Shown here: positions 46,901 to 55,229 of the stretch, piece after piece
Layout of the letters: each line of letters begins with the position of its first letter
Numbering within the stretch: the stretch's first letter is position 1
Source: a bacterium
GTDB lineage: Bacteria > Auribacterota > Auribacteria > Auribacterales > Auribacteraceae
Assembly: GCA_018435605.1 (NCBI GenBank)
Contig: JAHDNF010000003.1
Span: 124,001-188,000 of the forward strand
Length of the DNA stretch: 64,000 nt
Direction: 5' to 3'
The notes under the pieces: generated by a model
What the model saw: the letters and a program-made list of their open reading frames with translations, nothing else
Databases searched by the model: none
Told to the model about the DNA's origin: nothing
Program-made: the position numbers and the translations under genes

Positions 46901-48649
46901 ATGACGGAACAATCATCCAGACAGAAAGTTTTTCTCTCAGGGAACGAAGCCGTAGCGAGAGGGGCTTACGAAGCCGGCGTTGCTGTGGGAACTGCCTATC
47001 CCGGTACGCCCAGCAGTGAAATTAGCCCCGCTCTGGCTATGTATCCGGGTGTAAATGTGGAATGGTCGGTAAACGAAAAGGTCGCTCTTGAGGTAGCCTG
47101 CGGCGCTTGCTTTTGCGGTGCCCGGACCCTTGTTGCGATGAAGCATGTCGGAGTAAATGTCGCCAGCGATCCTCTGTTGACGTTATCACTGATAGGGGTG
47201 CGTGGTGGGCTGGTGTTAATATCTGCTGACGATCCGGGCATGCATAGTTCGCAAAACGAGCAGGATAACCGGATTTATGCGCGGTTTGCCAAAATACCCA
47301 TGCTCGAACCGTCGGATAGTCAGGAATCTAAAGATTTTACAAAATTGGCGTTTACTTTGAGCGAACAGTTCGATACTCCGGTTATGGTTCGTATGACTAC
47401 ACGGGTATGCCATGCAAAGACAATAGTTGAGATCGAAGAACCGGAAAAGATTGAACGCGAATATTCTTTCGAAAAAGACACGCAGAAATTCGTAATGATT
47501 CCCGCATATGCTAGAAAACGGCATGTAATTGTGGAGGCTCGTCTTAAGAAACTGGAAAATTTTTCTGAAGATACGACTTTAAACAGAATAGAACAAGGCG
47601 CTGACAATTCACTGGGCATAATTTGTTCAGGTATTGTTTATCAGTATGTTAAAGAGATGTTTCCATCCGCGTCGGTTTTGAAACTGGGTTTTTCTTATCC
47701 GCTGTGTAAAAATAAGATCAGGTCGTTTTGCCAATCACATAAAGAAGTCTATGTAATAGAAGAACTTGAACCGTTGCTTTATAACGATATCAAGGCAATG
47801 GGGCTTAACGTCAAAGGCAAAACTGATAAATTAGTTACCGGAGAGCTTACCCCCAACCGTGTCAGAGAGATTATTACCGGTGAATCGTCCGATATTGTAC
47901 CTTCTGCGCCAGGCCGTCCACCGGTTATGTGCGCGGGCTGTATACATAGAGGCGCGTTCGTAACCCTTAAAAAATTGAAGATGATAGTTACGGGTGATAT
48001 AGGCTGTTATACTTTGGGAACATTGCCTCCGTTATCGGCTTTGGATACCTGTGTGTGTATGGGCGCCAGTATAGGCGCTATGCTCGGCATGACCAAGGTT
48101 TTGTCTAAGGAACAGCGCAATAAAGTAGTGGCTGTAATAGGGGATTCCACATTTTTCCATTCCGGTATAACAGGTTTGATCGATGTGGTATACAATAAAG
48201 GCGCCGGCACGGTGATGATACTCGATAACCGTACCACCGCCATGACCGGTCAGCAGGATCATCCGGGTACCGGTATGACAATAATGAGCGAGCCTACGGA
48301 AAGTATTCTGCCGGAAAAAATAGCCGAGGCTGTCGGTGTTAAAATGATAAAGGTCATTGATCCTTACGATATACCGGCAATAGAAGATGCGCTTAGGGAA
48401 TCTATGAATACCGATGAAGTATCGCTTATAGTTCTGCGTCGTGTTTGCGTATTGAAGGATAAAACGGTAAAACGCCTTGTAGCGCAGGTAGAACCAAGTC
48501 TGTGTGTTCAGTGTAAGCAGTGTCTTACAATAGGATGTCCGGCTATCAGTTCGGATATGCCGCCAAAAATTGATATGCATCTTTGTAACGGATGCGGGTT
48601 ATGTGTACATGTATGCAAAGTAGGAGCGATAACGTGCAAAGAGAGATAA
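46901..48649 (+). CDS. iorA: Indolepyruvate:ferredoxin oxidoreductase alpha subunit
   Basis: A 582-residue TPP- and Fe-S-containing subunit that, with IorB, oxidatively decarboxylates arylpyruvates (from Trp, Phe, Tyr) to aryl-acetyl-CoA and reduces ferredoxin. The N-terminal part has LSGNEAVARGAYEAGVAVG and AYPGTPSSEI, the TPP-binding part has GDIGCYTLG and VIGDSTFFHSGI, and the C-terminal part has two 4Fe-4S motifs (CVQCKQC...GCP and CNGCGLCVHVC). An in-frame TTG at 46895 is better spaced from AAGGAA than the ATG, so the start could be two codons earlier. First gene of a seven-gene run. It implies anaerobic amino-acid fermentation. Confidence 0.95.
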   Translation: MTEQSSRQKVFLSGNEAVARGAYEAGVAVGTAYPGTPSSEISPALAMYPGVNVEWSVNEKVALEVACGACFCGARTLVAMKHVGVNVASDPLLTLSLIGVRGGLVLISADDPGMHSSQNEQDNRIYARFAKIPMLEPSDSQESKDFTKLAFTLSEQFDTPVMVRMTTRVCHAKTIVEIEEPEKIEREYSFEKDTQKFVMIPAYARKRHVIVEARLKKLENFSEDTTLNRIEQGADNSLGIICSGIVYQYVKEMFPSASVLKLGFSYPLCKNKIRSFCQSHKEVYVIEELEPLLYNDIKAMGLNVKGKTDKLVTGELTPNRVREIITGESSDIVPSAPGRPPVMCAGCIHRGAFVTLKKLKMIVTGDIGCYTLGTLPPLSALDTCVCMGASIGAMLGMTKVLSKEQRNKVVAVIGDSTFFHSGITGLIDVVYNKGAGTVMILDNRTTAMTGQQDHPGTGMTIMSEPTESILPEKIAEAVGVKMIKVIDPYDIPAIEDALRESMNTDEVSLIVLRRVCVLKDKTVKRLVAQVEPSLCVQCKQCLTIGCPAISSDMPPKIDMHLCNGCGLCVHVCKVGAITCKER

Positions 48650-49137
48650 ATAAGACAACCAATATTTTGTTTGCCGGCATAGGCGGTCAGGGGATTATTC
48701 TTGCCAGCGAAATAACCTGTGATGTTTTGTTTGAGTCCGGCTACGATGTTAAAAAAAGCGAAGTGCACGGTATGAGCCAGCGAGGCGGCAGTGTCAACAG
48801 CGATATTCGTTTCGGCGCTAAAGTTTATTCTCCGCTTATTCCCGATGGACAGACTGATATACTCGTCGCTTTTCATCCGACCGAGCTTGAAAGAAACAGG
48901 CCGTTTCTTAAATCAGGAGGAAAAATAATTTCCATTACGCATGACGATGCCGACGCGGTTAGCAATCCGAAAGTATCTAATATATTTTTGATGGGGAAAT
49001 TATCGTGTCATATTCCGGTTAGACGGGAAAACTGGGAAAATGTAATAAAGAACAAAGTGCCTAAGGCTTATGTCGAGCAAAATTTGGCGGCGTTTGCCGC
49101 CGGAATATCACAGGAGCAAAAAATCAACAACAAATAG
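48634..49137 (+). CDS. iorB: Indolepyruvate:ferredoxin oxidoreductase beta subunit
   Basis: A 167-residue gamma-type subunit of the 2-oxoacid:ferredoxin oxidoreductase family. Signature segments are ILFAGIGGQGIILASEI, then VKKSEVHGMSQRGGSV and LVAFHPTELER. It starts at a GTG (48634) with AGGAG 7 bases upstream, overlapping iorA by 16 bases. A longer frame from 48592 lies inside iorA and is rejected. Works as a heterodimer or higher complex with IorA. Confidence 0.93.
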   Translation: MQREINKTTNILFAGIGGQGIILASEITCDVLFESGYDVKKSEVHGMSQRGGSVNSDIRFGAKVYSPLIPDGQTDILVAFHPTELERNRPFLKSGGKIISITHDDADAVSNPKVSNIFLMGKLSCHIPVRRENWENVIKNKVPKAYVEQNLAAFAAGISQEQKINNK

Positions 49138-49147
49138 GGAGTCGGCC

Positions 49148-50446
49148 GTGTTCTGGGATAAACCACTTGAAACGATTGATTGCAGGTCTTTGCAAATATT
49201 ACAGTTGGACAGGATTAACACGGCATTGGAACGAATTGCCGCAACACCGGGTTACAAATCCTTTTATGATTCTAAGAAATACAAGATCAAGCCGCTTTCC
49301 TCGCTTGAACAGATGAAAGACCTCCCCTTTACAACCAAGCAGGATTTGCGAAACAGTTATCCTTCCGGTTTTCTTGTTACCGATATGGAAAAGGTAGTGC
49401 GAATGCATTCGTCGAGCGGTACGACAGGCATTCCTACTGTTATATACCACACAAAAAATGACATTGATAACTGGAGTTCGCTTATCGCTCGTTGTCTGTG
49501 CATGATAGGCATGTCGGACAAAGATGTTTTCCAGAATATGATGACATACGGAATGTTTACCGGAGGTTTGGGGTTGCACTATGGCGCAGAGAAGCTTGGC
49601 GCAATGGTTATACCTGCAGGTGCAGGAAATACGGAACGCCAGTTGAAATTTATAAAAGATTTTAAAACCACTGTTGTGCATATTACTCCCAGTTATGCGT
49701 TGCATGTATCTGAAATAATCGAGCAACGGAATTTACTTGATGGGCTGTCACTGCGTATCGCTTTGATGGGAGCTGAGCCTTACACCGAGGCAACCCGTCT
49801 GAAACTTGAAGAACGACTGCGAATAGATGTGATAAATTCTTACGGTTTGAGCGAGATGAACGGTCCGGGTGTTGCGTTTGAGTGTCTTGAAAAAGAAGGT
49901 ATGCACGTTTGGGAAGATAATTATTATGTGGAGATAGTCGATACGAAAACCGGCATGCCGTTGCCTGACGGTGAAGAGGGCGAACTCGTTCTTTCCGCTA
50001 TAAACAGGGAGGCAATGCCTATTTTACGATACCGAACTCATGATCTTGCTTTTATTTATCCTGAGAGGTGCGCTTGCGGTAGGACGCACAGGAAAATATC
50101 GCGCATTAAAGGTCGTACGGACGATATGTTTATCATAGGCGGCGTCAATATTTTCCCGTCACAGATAGAAGAAGTGCTCATGAAACTGCCGCAGGTTGGT
50201 TCGAATTACGTTATTATTCTGTCCAAGAAAGGTAGCCTTGACAAGTTATCTGTTCGTATTGAAGTCAACCCTGATCTATTTGCGGGCGACCTTCGTCATC
50301 TTACGCAACTCAAAGAAACCATAACTCGCAAATTGCGGGAAGAAATTCTAATCAATCCTACGATTGAGCTGGTAGAACCGGGATCACTGCCGCCGAGTCA
50401 GGGTAAAGCCGTTCGTGTTATAGATAATCGTGATAAAACAGTATAA
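49148..50446 (+). CDS. paaK: Phenylacetate-CoA ligase, first copy
   Basis: A 432-residue adenylate-forming ligase of the PaaK branch, joining aryl-acetates to CoA with ATP. The P-loop is SSSGTTGIPTV. INSYGLSEMNGPGVAFEC and RYRTHDL (about 325) follow, then IKGRTDDMFIIGGVNIFPSQIE. A CACGRTH element is seen as in other PaaK proteins. It starts at a GTG (49148) with GGGAG upstream. Clearly paralogous to the next gene, and so probably of different substrate (for example indoleacetate against phenylacetate), although this is not proven. Next to iorAB, either enzyme could also run backward to recover ATP from aryl-acetyl-CoA. Confidence 0.92.
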   Translation: MFWDKPLETIDCRSLQILQLDRINTALERIAATPGYKSFYDSKKYKIKPLSSLEQMKDLPFTTKQDLRNSYPSGFLVTDMEKVVRMHSSSGTTGIPTVIYHTKNDIDNWSSLIARCLCMIGMSDKDVFQNMMTYGMFTGGLGLHYGAEKLGAMVIPAGAGNTERQLKFIKDFKTTVVHITPSYALHVSEIIEQRNLLDGLSLRIALMGAEPYTEATRLKLEERLRIDVINSYGLSEMNGPGVAFECLEKEGMHVWEDNYYVEIVDTKTGMPLPDGEEGELVLSAINREAMPILRYRTHDLAFIYPERCACGRTHRKISRIKGRTDDMFIIGGVNIFPSQIEEVLMKLPQVGSNYVIILSKKGSLDKLSVRIEVNPDLFAGDLRHLTQLKETITRKLREEILINPTIELVEPGSLPPSQGKAVRVIDNRDKTV

Positions 50447-50470
50447 TTATATCCGTGGGAGGATTAAAAC

Positions 50471-51772
50471 ATGATATGGCAGGAAGAGTTCGAGTGCATG
50501 TCGCTGGACAAACTGCGTGACCTTCAGCAGAAACGCCTTATAGAATTGGTAAAGCGTGTCTGGGATAAAGTCCCTTTTTACAAAAAATTGTTTAATGAAA
50601 AAGGCGTTTCGCCCGCTGATATAAAATCTATCGATGATATTGTAAAGCTACCGTTTACGGTCAAAACCGATCTGAGGGATAATTATCCGTTCGGATTGTT
50701 TACTTGTCCGGTAAACGAGGTCAACGAAATACACGCTTCTTCGGGTACTACCGGCAAACCTACTGTTGTGGCGTATACTAAAAATGACATAAAACTATGG
50801 TCAGTGGTAATGGGAAGATCGATAGCGATGGCCGGCGCACAGCGCGGCGATATTATCCAGAATGCATACGGTTACGGTTTGTTTACCGGTGGCTTGGGGG
50901 TTCATTACGGAGCTTTGGAACTCGGATTGCCGGTATTGCCCATGTCTTCCGGTAATACTCAGAAACAGCTTCAGTTGATGCATGATTTCAATACCACTAT
51001 AATCACCTGTACGCCGTCTTATGCGCTTTTTATGGCTGAAGAGGCTATGGACCGCGGCATAGACCCTCGCAAGAGTCCGTTGCGGATAGGTATTCTCGGC
51101 GCTGAACCGTGGAGTCAGCAGATGCGCGATAAGATAGAGGAATTGTGGAATATAACCGCCCTTGACATATACGGTTTATCGGAGATCATAGGCCCGGGTG
51201 TAGCGCAGGAATGTCCGGGTAAAGACGGACTGCATGTGTTTGCCGATCATTTTTATCCTGAGATAATCGATCCGCGCACCGGCGATCCTGTTGAAGAAGG
51301 TGAAGATGGTGAACTGGTATTCACTACGTTGACTAAAGAGGCTTTGCCGCTTATCCGATACCGAACCGGAGATATTACATCGATAACATACGATAAATGC
51401 AATGCATGCGGACGCACACTGCCGAGAATAAGCAAACTTAAAGGACGTACTGACGATATGTTAATTGTTAGAGGGATAAACGTGTTTCCGTCGCAGATCG
51501 AAAGCGTACTGCTCGATATAAAAGGGGCTCAACCGCACTATCAGCTTGTCATCGACAGAAAACATTCTCTGGATACGCTTGAGGTGCAAGTTGAGGTTAA
51601 CGAAGATATCTTTTCAGATGAAATAAAAAAACTTGAGGATTTGCAACAGCATATTCAGAGGGAGATAGAAGCGGTGCTGTCTCTCAAGGTCGATGTATCG
51701 CTTGTCGAACCTCGGTCGTTGTCTCGAAGTATGGGTAAAGCGAAACGTGTTATTGACAACCGCAATATATAA
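50471..51772 (+). CDS. paaK: Phenylacetate-CoA ligase, second copy
   Basis: A 433-residue paralogue of the preceding ligase, of the same length and arrangement: SSGTTGKPTVVAYTK, DIYGLSEIIGPGVAQEC, RYRTGDI and LKGRTDDMLIVRGINVFPSQIE. GGGAGG gives a strong ribosome site, and only 24 bases separate the genes. The P-loop and C-terminal hinge are intact, so it should be active. Residues differ throughout (RYRTGDI here against RYRTHDL in the first copy, where Gly is the common form), so the copies are long diverged and not a recent duplication. Confidence 0.95.
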   Translation: MIWQEEFECMSLDKLRDLQQKRLIELVKRVWDKVPFYKKLFNEKGVSPADIKSIDDIVKLPFTVKTDLRDNYPFGLFTCPVNEVNEIHASSGTTGKPTVVAYTKNDIKLWSVVMGRSIAMAGAQRGDIIQNAYGYGLFTGGLGVHYGALELGLPVLPMSSGNTQKQLQLMHDFNTTIITCTPSYALFMAEEAMDRGIDPRKSPLRIGILGAEPWSQQMRDKIEELWNITALDIYGLSEIIGPGVAQECPGKDGLHVFADHFYPEIIDPRTGDPVEEGEDGELVFTTLTKEALPLIRYRTGDITSITYDKCNACGRTLPRISKLKGRTDDMLIVRGINVFPSQIESVLLDIKGAQPHYQLVIDRKHSLDTLEVQVEVNEDIFSDEIKKLEDLQQHIQREIEAVLSLKVDVSLVEPRSLSRSMGKAKRVIDNRNI

Positions 51773-51808
51773 TCGGTGCCGTGTAACTGTCAACTACAGG
51801 GGGCGTTA

Positions 51809-52237
51809 ATGAAAGTGCAACAATTATCAATATTTCTTGAAAATAAACTCGGCCGCCTTCTTGAAACAACTGAGGTACTGGCGCAACATGATATCAATAT
51901 CAGGGCAATGTCTCTGGCGGAAACCAAGAATTTCGGCATAGTAAGATTGATTGTGGAGAATACCTCGCGCGCGTGTGATCTGTTGAGAATGCATAATTTT
52001 ACGGTCGAGATAACAGAAGTAATCGCTGTTGAAGTCAATGATACACCCGGCGAACTGGCTCGTGTTCTGAGGACTCTTCATGAGAACGAGTTGAATGTTG
52101 AATATGCTTATGCTTTTGTTGAGAGAAAACAGAATAAAGCTGTTGTTATCATACGGATGGATCAGATAGACAGAGCGATAGGCGTGTTGAAAGCGGAAGG
52201 TATCAAAACTCTGACACAACAGGAACTATATTTATAA
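51809..52237 (+). CDS. ACT-domain protein, first copy
   Basis: A 142-residue protein with two ACT domains: QQLSIFLENKLGRLLETTEV, then a second unit around AVEVNDTPGELARVLRTLHE. ACT domains bind amino acids and tune metabolic enzymes. Free-standing ACT proteins next to phenylacetate-CoA ligase and IorAB are a recurring arrangement in anaerobes, and the likely ligand is an aromatic amino acid or its acid. I chose the ATG at 51809 with GGGGG ahead over a longer frame. Confidence 0.9.
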   Translation: MKVQQLSIFLENKLGRLLETTEVLAQHDINIRAMSLAETKNFGIVRLIVENTSRACDLLRMHNFTVEITEVIAVEVNDTPGELARVLRTLHENELNVEYAYAFVERKQNKAVVIIRMDQIDRAIGVLKAEGIKTLTQQELYL

Positions 52238-52266
52238 ACTTAAAAAACACTAACCCGGAGTTGGTT

Positions 52267-52686
52267 ATGAGTATTGTAGAACTTGCTGTTTTCATGGAAG
52301 ACAAAGTCGGGCGGTTGTATGAGATTACAAAATTGCTGGCTGATAAAGGCATTAATATACGCGGATTTGCGGTTTCCGATTCGGGAACTGGATTCGGTAT
52401 ATTGCGAGTTATCACCAATGATTCCAAGAATACTATAAACGCTCTTAAAGAACGTGGTTTTGTGGTTCACGAAAAAAAAGTGCTGTGTGTGCGTGTGCCT
52501 GACGAAGTGGGGGGTATAGCCAAAACGCTAAGTATTTTTCAATCTCATGATATAAATGTCCACGAGATGTATGCTATAGTCAATTCGTTGATAGTGTTTC
52601 ATGTGGACAACATAGAGGACGCCGCGTATCTTCTCAAACACGAAGGTATGGAAGTGATCAATCAAAAAGCGATTGAACAGATTTGA
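52267..52686 (+). CDS. ACT-domain protein, second copy
   Basis: A 139-residue paralogue of the preceding protein, again two ACT domains (SIVELAVFMEDKVGRLYEIT, then CVRVPDEVGGIAKTLSIFQS). GGAG lies 6 bases before the ATG at 52267. The two ACT copies mirror the two ligase copies, which suggests each ligase has its own sensor, although order alone cannot prove pairing. Confidence 0.9.
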   Translation: MSIVELAVFMEDKVGRLYEITKLLADKGINIRGFAVSDSGTGFGILRVITNDSKNTINALKERGFVVHEKKVLCVRVPDEVGGIAKTLSIFQSHDINVHEMYAIVNSLIVFHVDNIEDAAYLLKHEGMEVINQKAIEQI

Positions 52687-52731
52687 TTTTAGGGTTAAAA
52701 GTCTTATGATCTGCGTTTTTGAGCGTCTATA

Positions 52732-53379
52732 ATGGGTTCCTTTGACTTAACCAAGCCAAAAGCTTTGGTGTGTGACCTTGGAAATGTTCTTTTTTACTTC
52801 GACCGGCAAAAAACATACAAGGCATTGAGCCGGTTTTGCTACAAACCGCCTGACGAAGTACAGGCTATAATCGAATCTACAGATATCCGCGAGAGATACG
52901 AACTAGGTCAATTCACCGATACGGAATTTTACGCAACAGTACTGGAAATGTTGGAGCTGACCGATAATGACCTGCCTTTTGACGATTTCTCACAGGTATG
53001 GGGAAATATTTTTACTGCCAATTATTCATTGTTCGAGACACTGGCGTTGCTTCGTAATCAGTTGACGCTGGTGATGCTGTCCAACACCAATAACCTGCAT
53101 TATCTCAATATCCGTAAGTCATACGGCAACATAATGTCATTTTTCTTCTCTGACAGAAAGGTTTTGTCTTACGTAGAAGGCATAGCCAAACCGGACGAGC
53201 GTATTTTTCATATCGCCCGGCATAAAGCGCAGGCGGATTTTAGCGAATGTGTGTATGTAGATGATATTATAGAATACGTAACCACAGCGCAATCTCTTGG
53301 AATGCGGGGGATTGTTTACGATTCCAACGATAAATTTATAAGCCGGGTTATAGAGATGGGATTAGTCCTTCCCCGATAA
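52732..53379 (+). CDS. HAD-superfamily hydrolase (YihX-like)
   Basis: A 215-residue HAD phosphatase. Motif I is ALVCDLGNVLFYFD (the nucleophile is the Asp; the second Asp of DxD is replaced by Gly-Asn as in the YihX group). Motif II is VMLSNTNN, motif III is the Lys in GIAKPDERIF, and motif IV is YVDDIIEY. The substrate is probably a small phosphorylated metabolite. 45 bases separate it from the preceding ACT gene, so it may be the last gene of the operon. It overlaps the convergent regulator by 18 bases. Confidence 0.88.
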   Translation: MGSFDLTKPKALVCDLGNVLFYFDRQKTYKALSRFCYKPPDEVQAIIESTDIRERYELGQFTDTEFYATVLEMLELTDNDLPFDDFSQVWGNIFTANYSLFETLALLRNQLTLVMLSNTNNLHYLNIRKSYGNIMSFFFSDRKVLSYVEGIAKPDERIFHIARHKAQADFSECVYVDDIIEYVTTAQSLGMRGIVYDSNDKFISRVIEMGLVLPR

Positions 53380-55011
53380 TTCTTTCCCTGTAAGATCAAT
53401 GCTGTTCAATTTTCGCCATAATGTTGTGGGGCTGATGCCGAGTATTTGCGATGCTTTTGTTTTGTTTCCGTCAACCAGATTCATTACATTTATTATGTGT
53501 TCTTTTTCGGCCTGTTCCAGAGTGCAATGAAGCGGGTCGGTAAGGTGTTTAGGCAGTTGAGTAGTATTGATTATCTGTGAAGGCAGATTATCCGGTGTGA
53601 TTATGCCGTTTACAGACAATATAGACGCGCGTTCGATCACATTTTCCAGTTCCCGTACATTGCCTGGCCACTGGTATCCAAATAAAAATTGCAGGCAAGA
53701 AGGATCAAGTTTCAGATTGGGCATCTTTAATTTGTGTGACATGCGTTTTACGAAATATCGAGCCAGAGGCAGGATATCTTCTTTTCTTTGCCGTAGAGGG
53801 GGGATATGTATTTCGATGACGCTTAATCTGTAGTAAAGATCGTCGCGGAATTCTTCGTCTGCGATTGCTTGTTCCAGATTTTTATTTGTAGCGGCTATGA
53901 TACGTACATCGACTTTCCTCGAAAAACTTTCGCCTACCCGCATGATCTCGCGTTCCTGAAGTACCCGTAATATTTTGATTTGTATAGACTGGGTGACATC
54001 GCCTATTTCATCGAGAAAAATAGTTCCTTTTGAGGCTTGTTCGAACAACCCGACCCTGTCATGGATAGCGCCGGTAAACGACCCTGCTTTGTGGCCGAAC
54101 AATTCGCTTTCCGCCAATGTTTCCGGAAGCGCGCCGCAGTTGATAGCCAGAAAAGATTTTTCATTTCGGTGAGACATGCTATGTATATACCGTGCAAGCA
54201 CTTCTTTTCCGACGCCGGTTTCCCCTGTGATCAATACCGATGAATCGAAGGGAGCTATGCGGTTTGCCAAATCGATAACATCCATGAACGCTTTACTTTT
54301 GACTTCCACGTAAAATGGTTTTTTAATACGTTCCAGTCTGCTGATTTTTCGACGGTTGCGCAACAACTCCAGATTTTTTTTCTTCAGCTCCTCGCTCAGG
54401 ATTATAATTTTGCTTTTTACATCTTCTCCCTGAAAAAATCGAAGATGTGGCTTTATTTCCTCACCCCACGATTTTTCATCTTTACCGACTGCCGTGCAAA
54501 TATGGTCGCCTTTTCCTATGCATTGATTCTCGAGAAAGAAAATATTTTGTCCAAAGCAAAATGTGGCGTATCCGGTTAAATAACCCGCTATCATCCAGCA
54601 TACGGGATGATCGGTTTTGCCTAGTCCGATCAAGTGCTCGTCCGCTTCAGCTGACTGATAAAATTGAACTTCCATATAAAAAGAGCCGGTCTTTTCATTA
54701 ATATCAATCTTATTTACAATGGATTTTGCTACTCCGTGAAGTGTATTCATCCGCGCTCCGGCTTTAAGCCATTCGGTCATGGAATCCATATTTACAATTC
54801 GTTTTACAGCCGCCGCGTCGGCATGACCCCAGAAATAGCCGAATCTAGTCATTGTTTGACGTGTCATATCTAATCCGACCATGTTGACCAAATCTTTACG
54901 AAGGTGGGCGAATGCGTGAATGTCATGAAGAAGCAGGCGTCTGCCTTTCAGGCTGATCAGCCCTTCCGAAAAATCAATCAATTCTTCCAGAGTGATGTCG
55001 TGTGCGTTCAT
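53362..55011 (-). CDS. Sigma-54-dependent activator with XylR_N and V4R sensor domains
   Basis: A 549-residue enhancer-binding protein. The N-terminal XylR_N-type region (TRFGYFWGHADAAAVKRIVN) is followed by a V4R domain (CWMIAGYLTGYATFCFGQN, then ENQCIGKGDHICTAVG) that binds small ligands in related activators. The AAA+ domain has Walker A GETGVGKE, the sigma-54 contact loop GAFTGA and Walker B IFLDEIGD, so it can open sigma-54 promoters. A Fis-type HTH ends the protein (GNKTKASQILGISPTTLWRK). I prefer the ATG at 55011 over a TTG at 55032, which lies inside a palindromic operator. It is divergent from the M20-kinase-kinase operon, its obvious target. Confidence 0.93.
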   Translation of the reverse strand: MNAHDITLEELIDFSEGLISLKGRRLLLHDIHAFAHLRKDLVNMVGLDMTRQTMTRFGYFWGHADAAAVKRIVNMDSMTEWLKAGARMNTLHGVAKSIVNKIDINEKTGSFYMEVQFYQSAEADEHLIGLGKTDHPVCWMIAGYLTGYATFCFGQNIFFLENQCIGKGDHICTAVGKDEKSWGEEIKPHLRFFQGEDVKSKIIILSEELKKKNLELLRNRRKISRLERIKKPFYVEVKSKAFMDVIDLANRIAPFDSSVLITGETGVGKEVLARYIHSMSHRNEKSFLAINCGALPETLAESELFGHKAGSFTGAIHDRVGLFEQASKGTIFLDEIGDVTQSIQIKILRVLQEREIMRVGESFSRKVDVRIIAATNKNLEQAIADEEFRDDLYYRLSVIEIHIPPLRQRKEDILPLARYFVKRMSHKLKMPNLKLDPSCLQFLFGYQWPGNVRELENVIERASILSVNGIITPDNLPSQIINTTQLPKHLTDPLHCTLEQAEKEHIINVMNLVDGNKTKASQILGISPTTLWRKLNSIDLTGKELSGKD

Positions 55012-55024
55012 ACAGCTAACCGTT

Positions 55025-55061
55025 CCTTTCAATTTGAAAGGTTATCATTTCATAATGAAAT
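55025..55061 (+). promoter_or_regulatory. Two TTTCA-N3-TGAAA palindromes, putative upstream activator sites
   Basis: CCTTTCAATTTGAAAGG (55025-55041) and ATTTCATAATGAAAT (55047-55061) share the core TTTCA-N3-TGAAA. Their centres (55033 and 55054) are 21 bp apart, about two helical turns, so they face the same side of the DNA. They lie about 87 and 108 bases upstream of the -24 GG, the usual position for enhancer sites of an NtrC-type activator, and directly upstream of the divergent regulator, suggesting it also controls itself. Confidence 0.72.
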
Positions 55062-55138
55062 AAATCAAGTGAAATAGCATTTTTTTAAACATAAATGTAA
55101 CTATCTATCGTAAAGTAAAATATAAATAAATAACATGA

Positions 55139-55155
55139 TTGGCACGTAAATTGAT
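55139..55155 (+). promoter_or_regulatory. Sigma-54 (-24/-12) promoter
   Basis: TTGGCACGTAAATTGAT at 55139-55155 matches the TGGCACG-N4-TTGC consensus with GA where GC is usual at -12. The GG at 55141-55142 and the -12 dinucleotide at 55153-55154 are 10 bases apart as required. The leader is about 64 bases to the M20 gene at 55230. Confidence 0.8.
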
Positions 55156-55229
55156 TAATAAAGAAGCGCGAAATAAAAAGCCGCTGTGGCTTTCGATAAG
55201 AATATCAAACCGGTAAAAAGGAGTTTATC

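Noticed and set aside
50198-50205. GGTTCGAA resembling a tRNA T-arm
   Set aside because: It lies inside the first PaaK gene and no cloverleaf forms around it.
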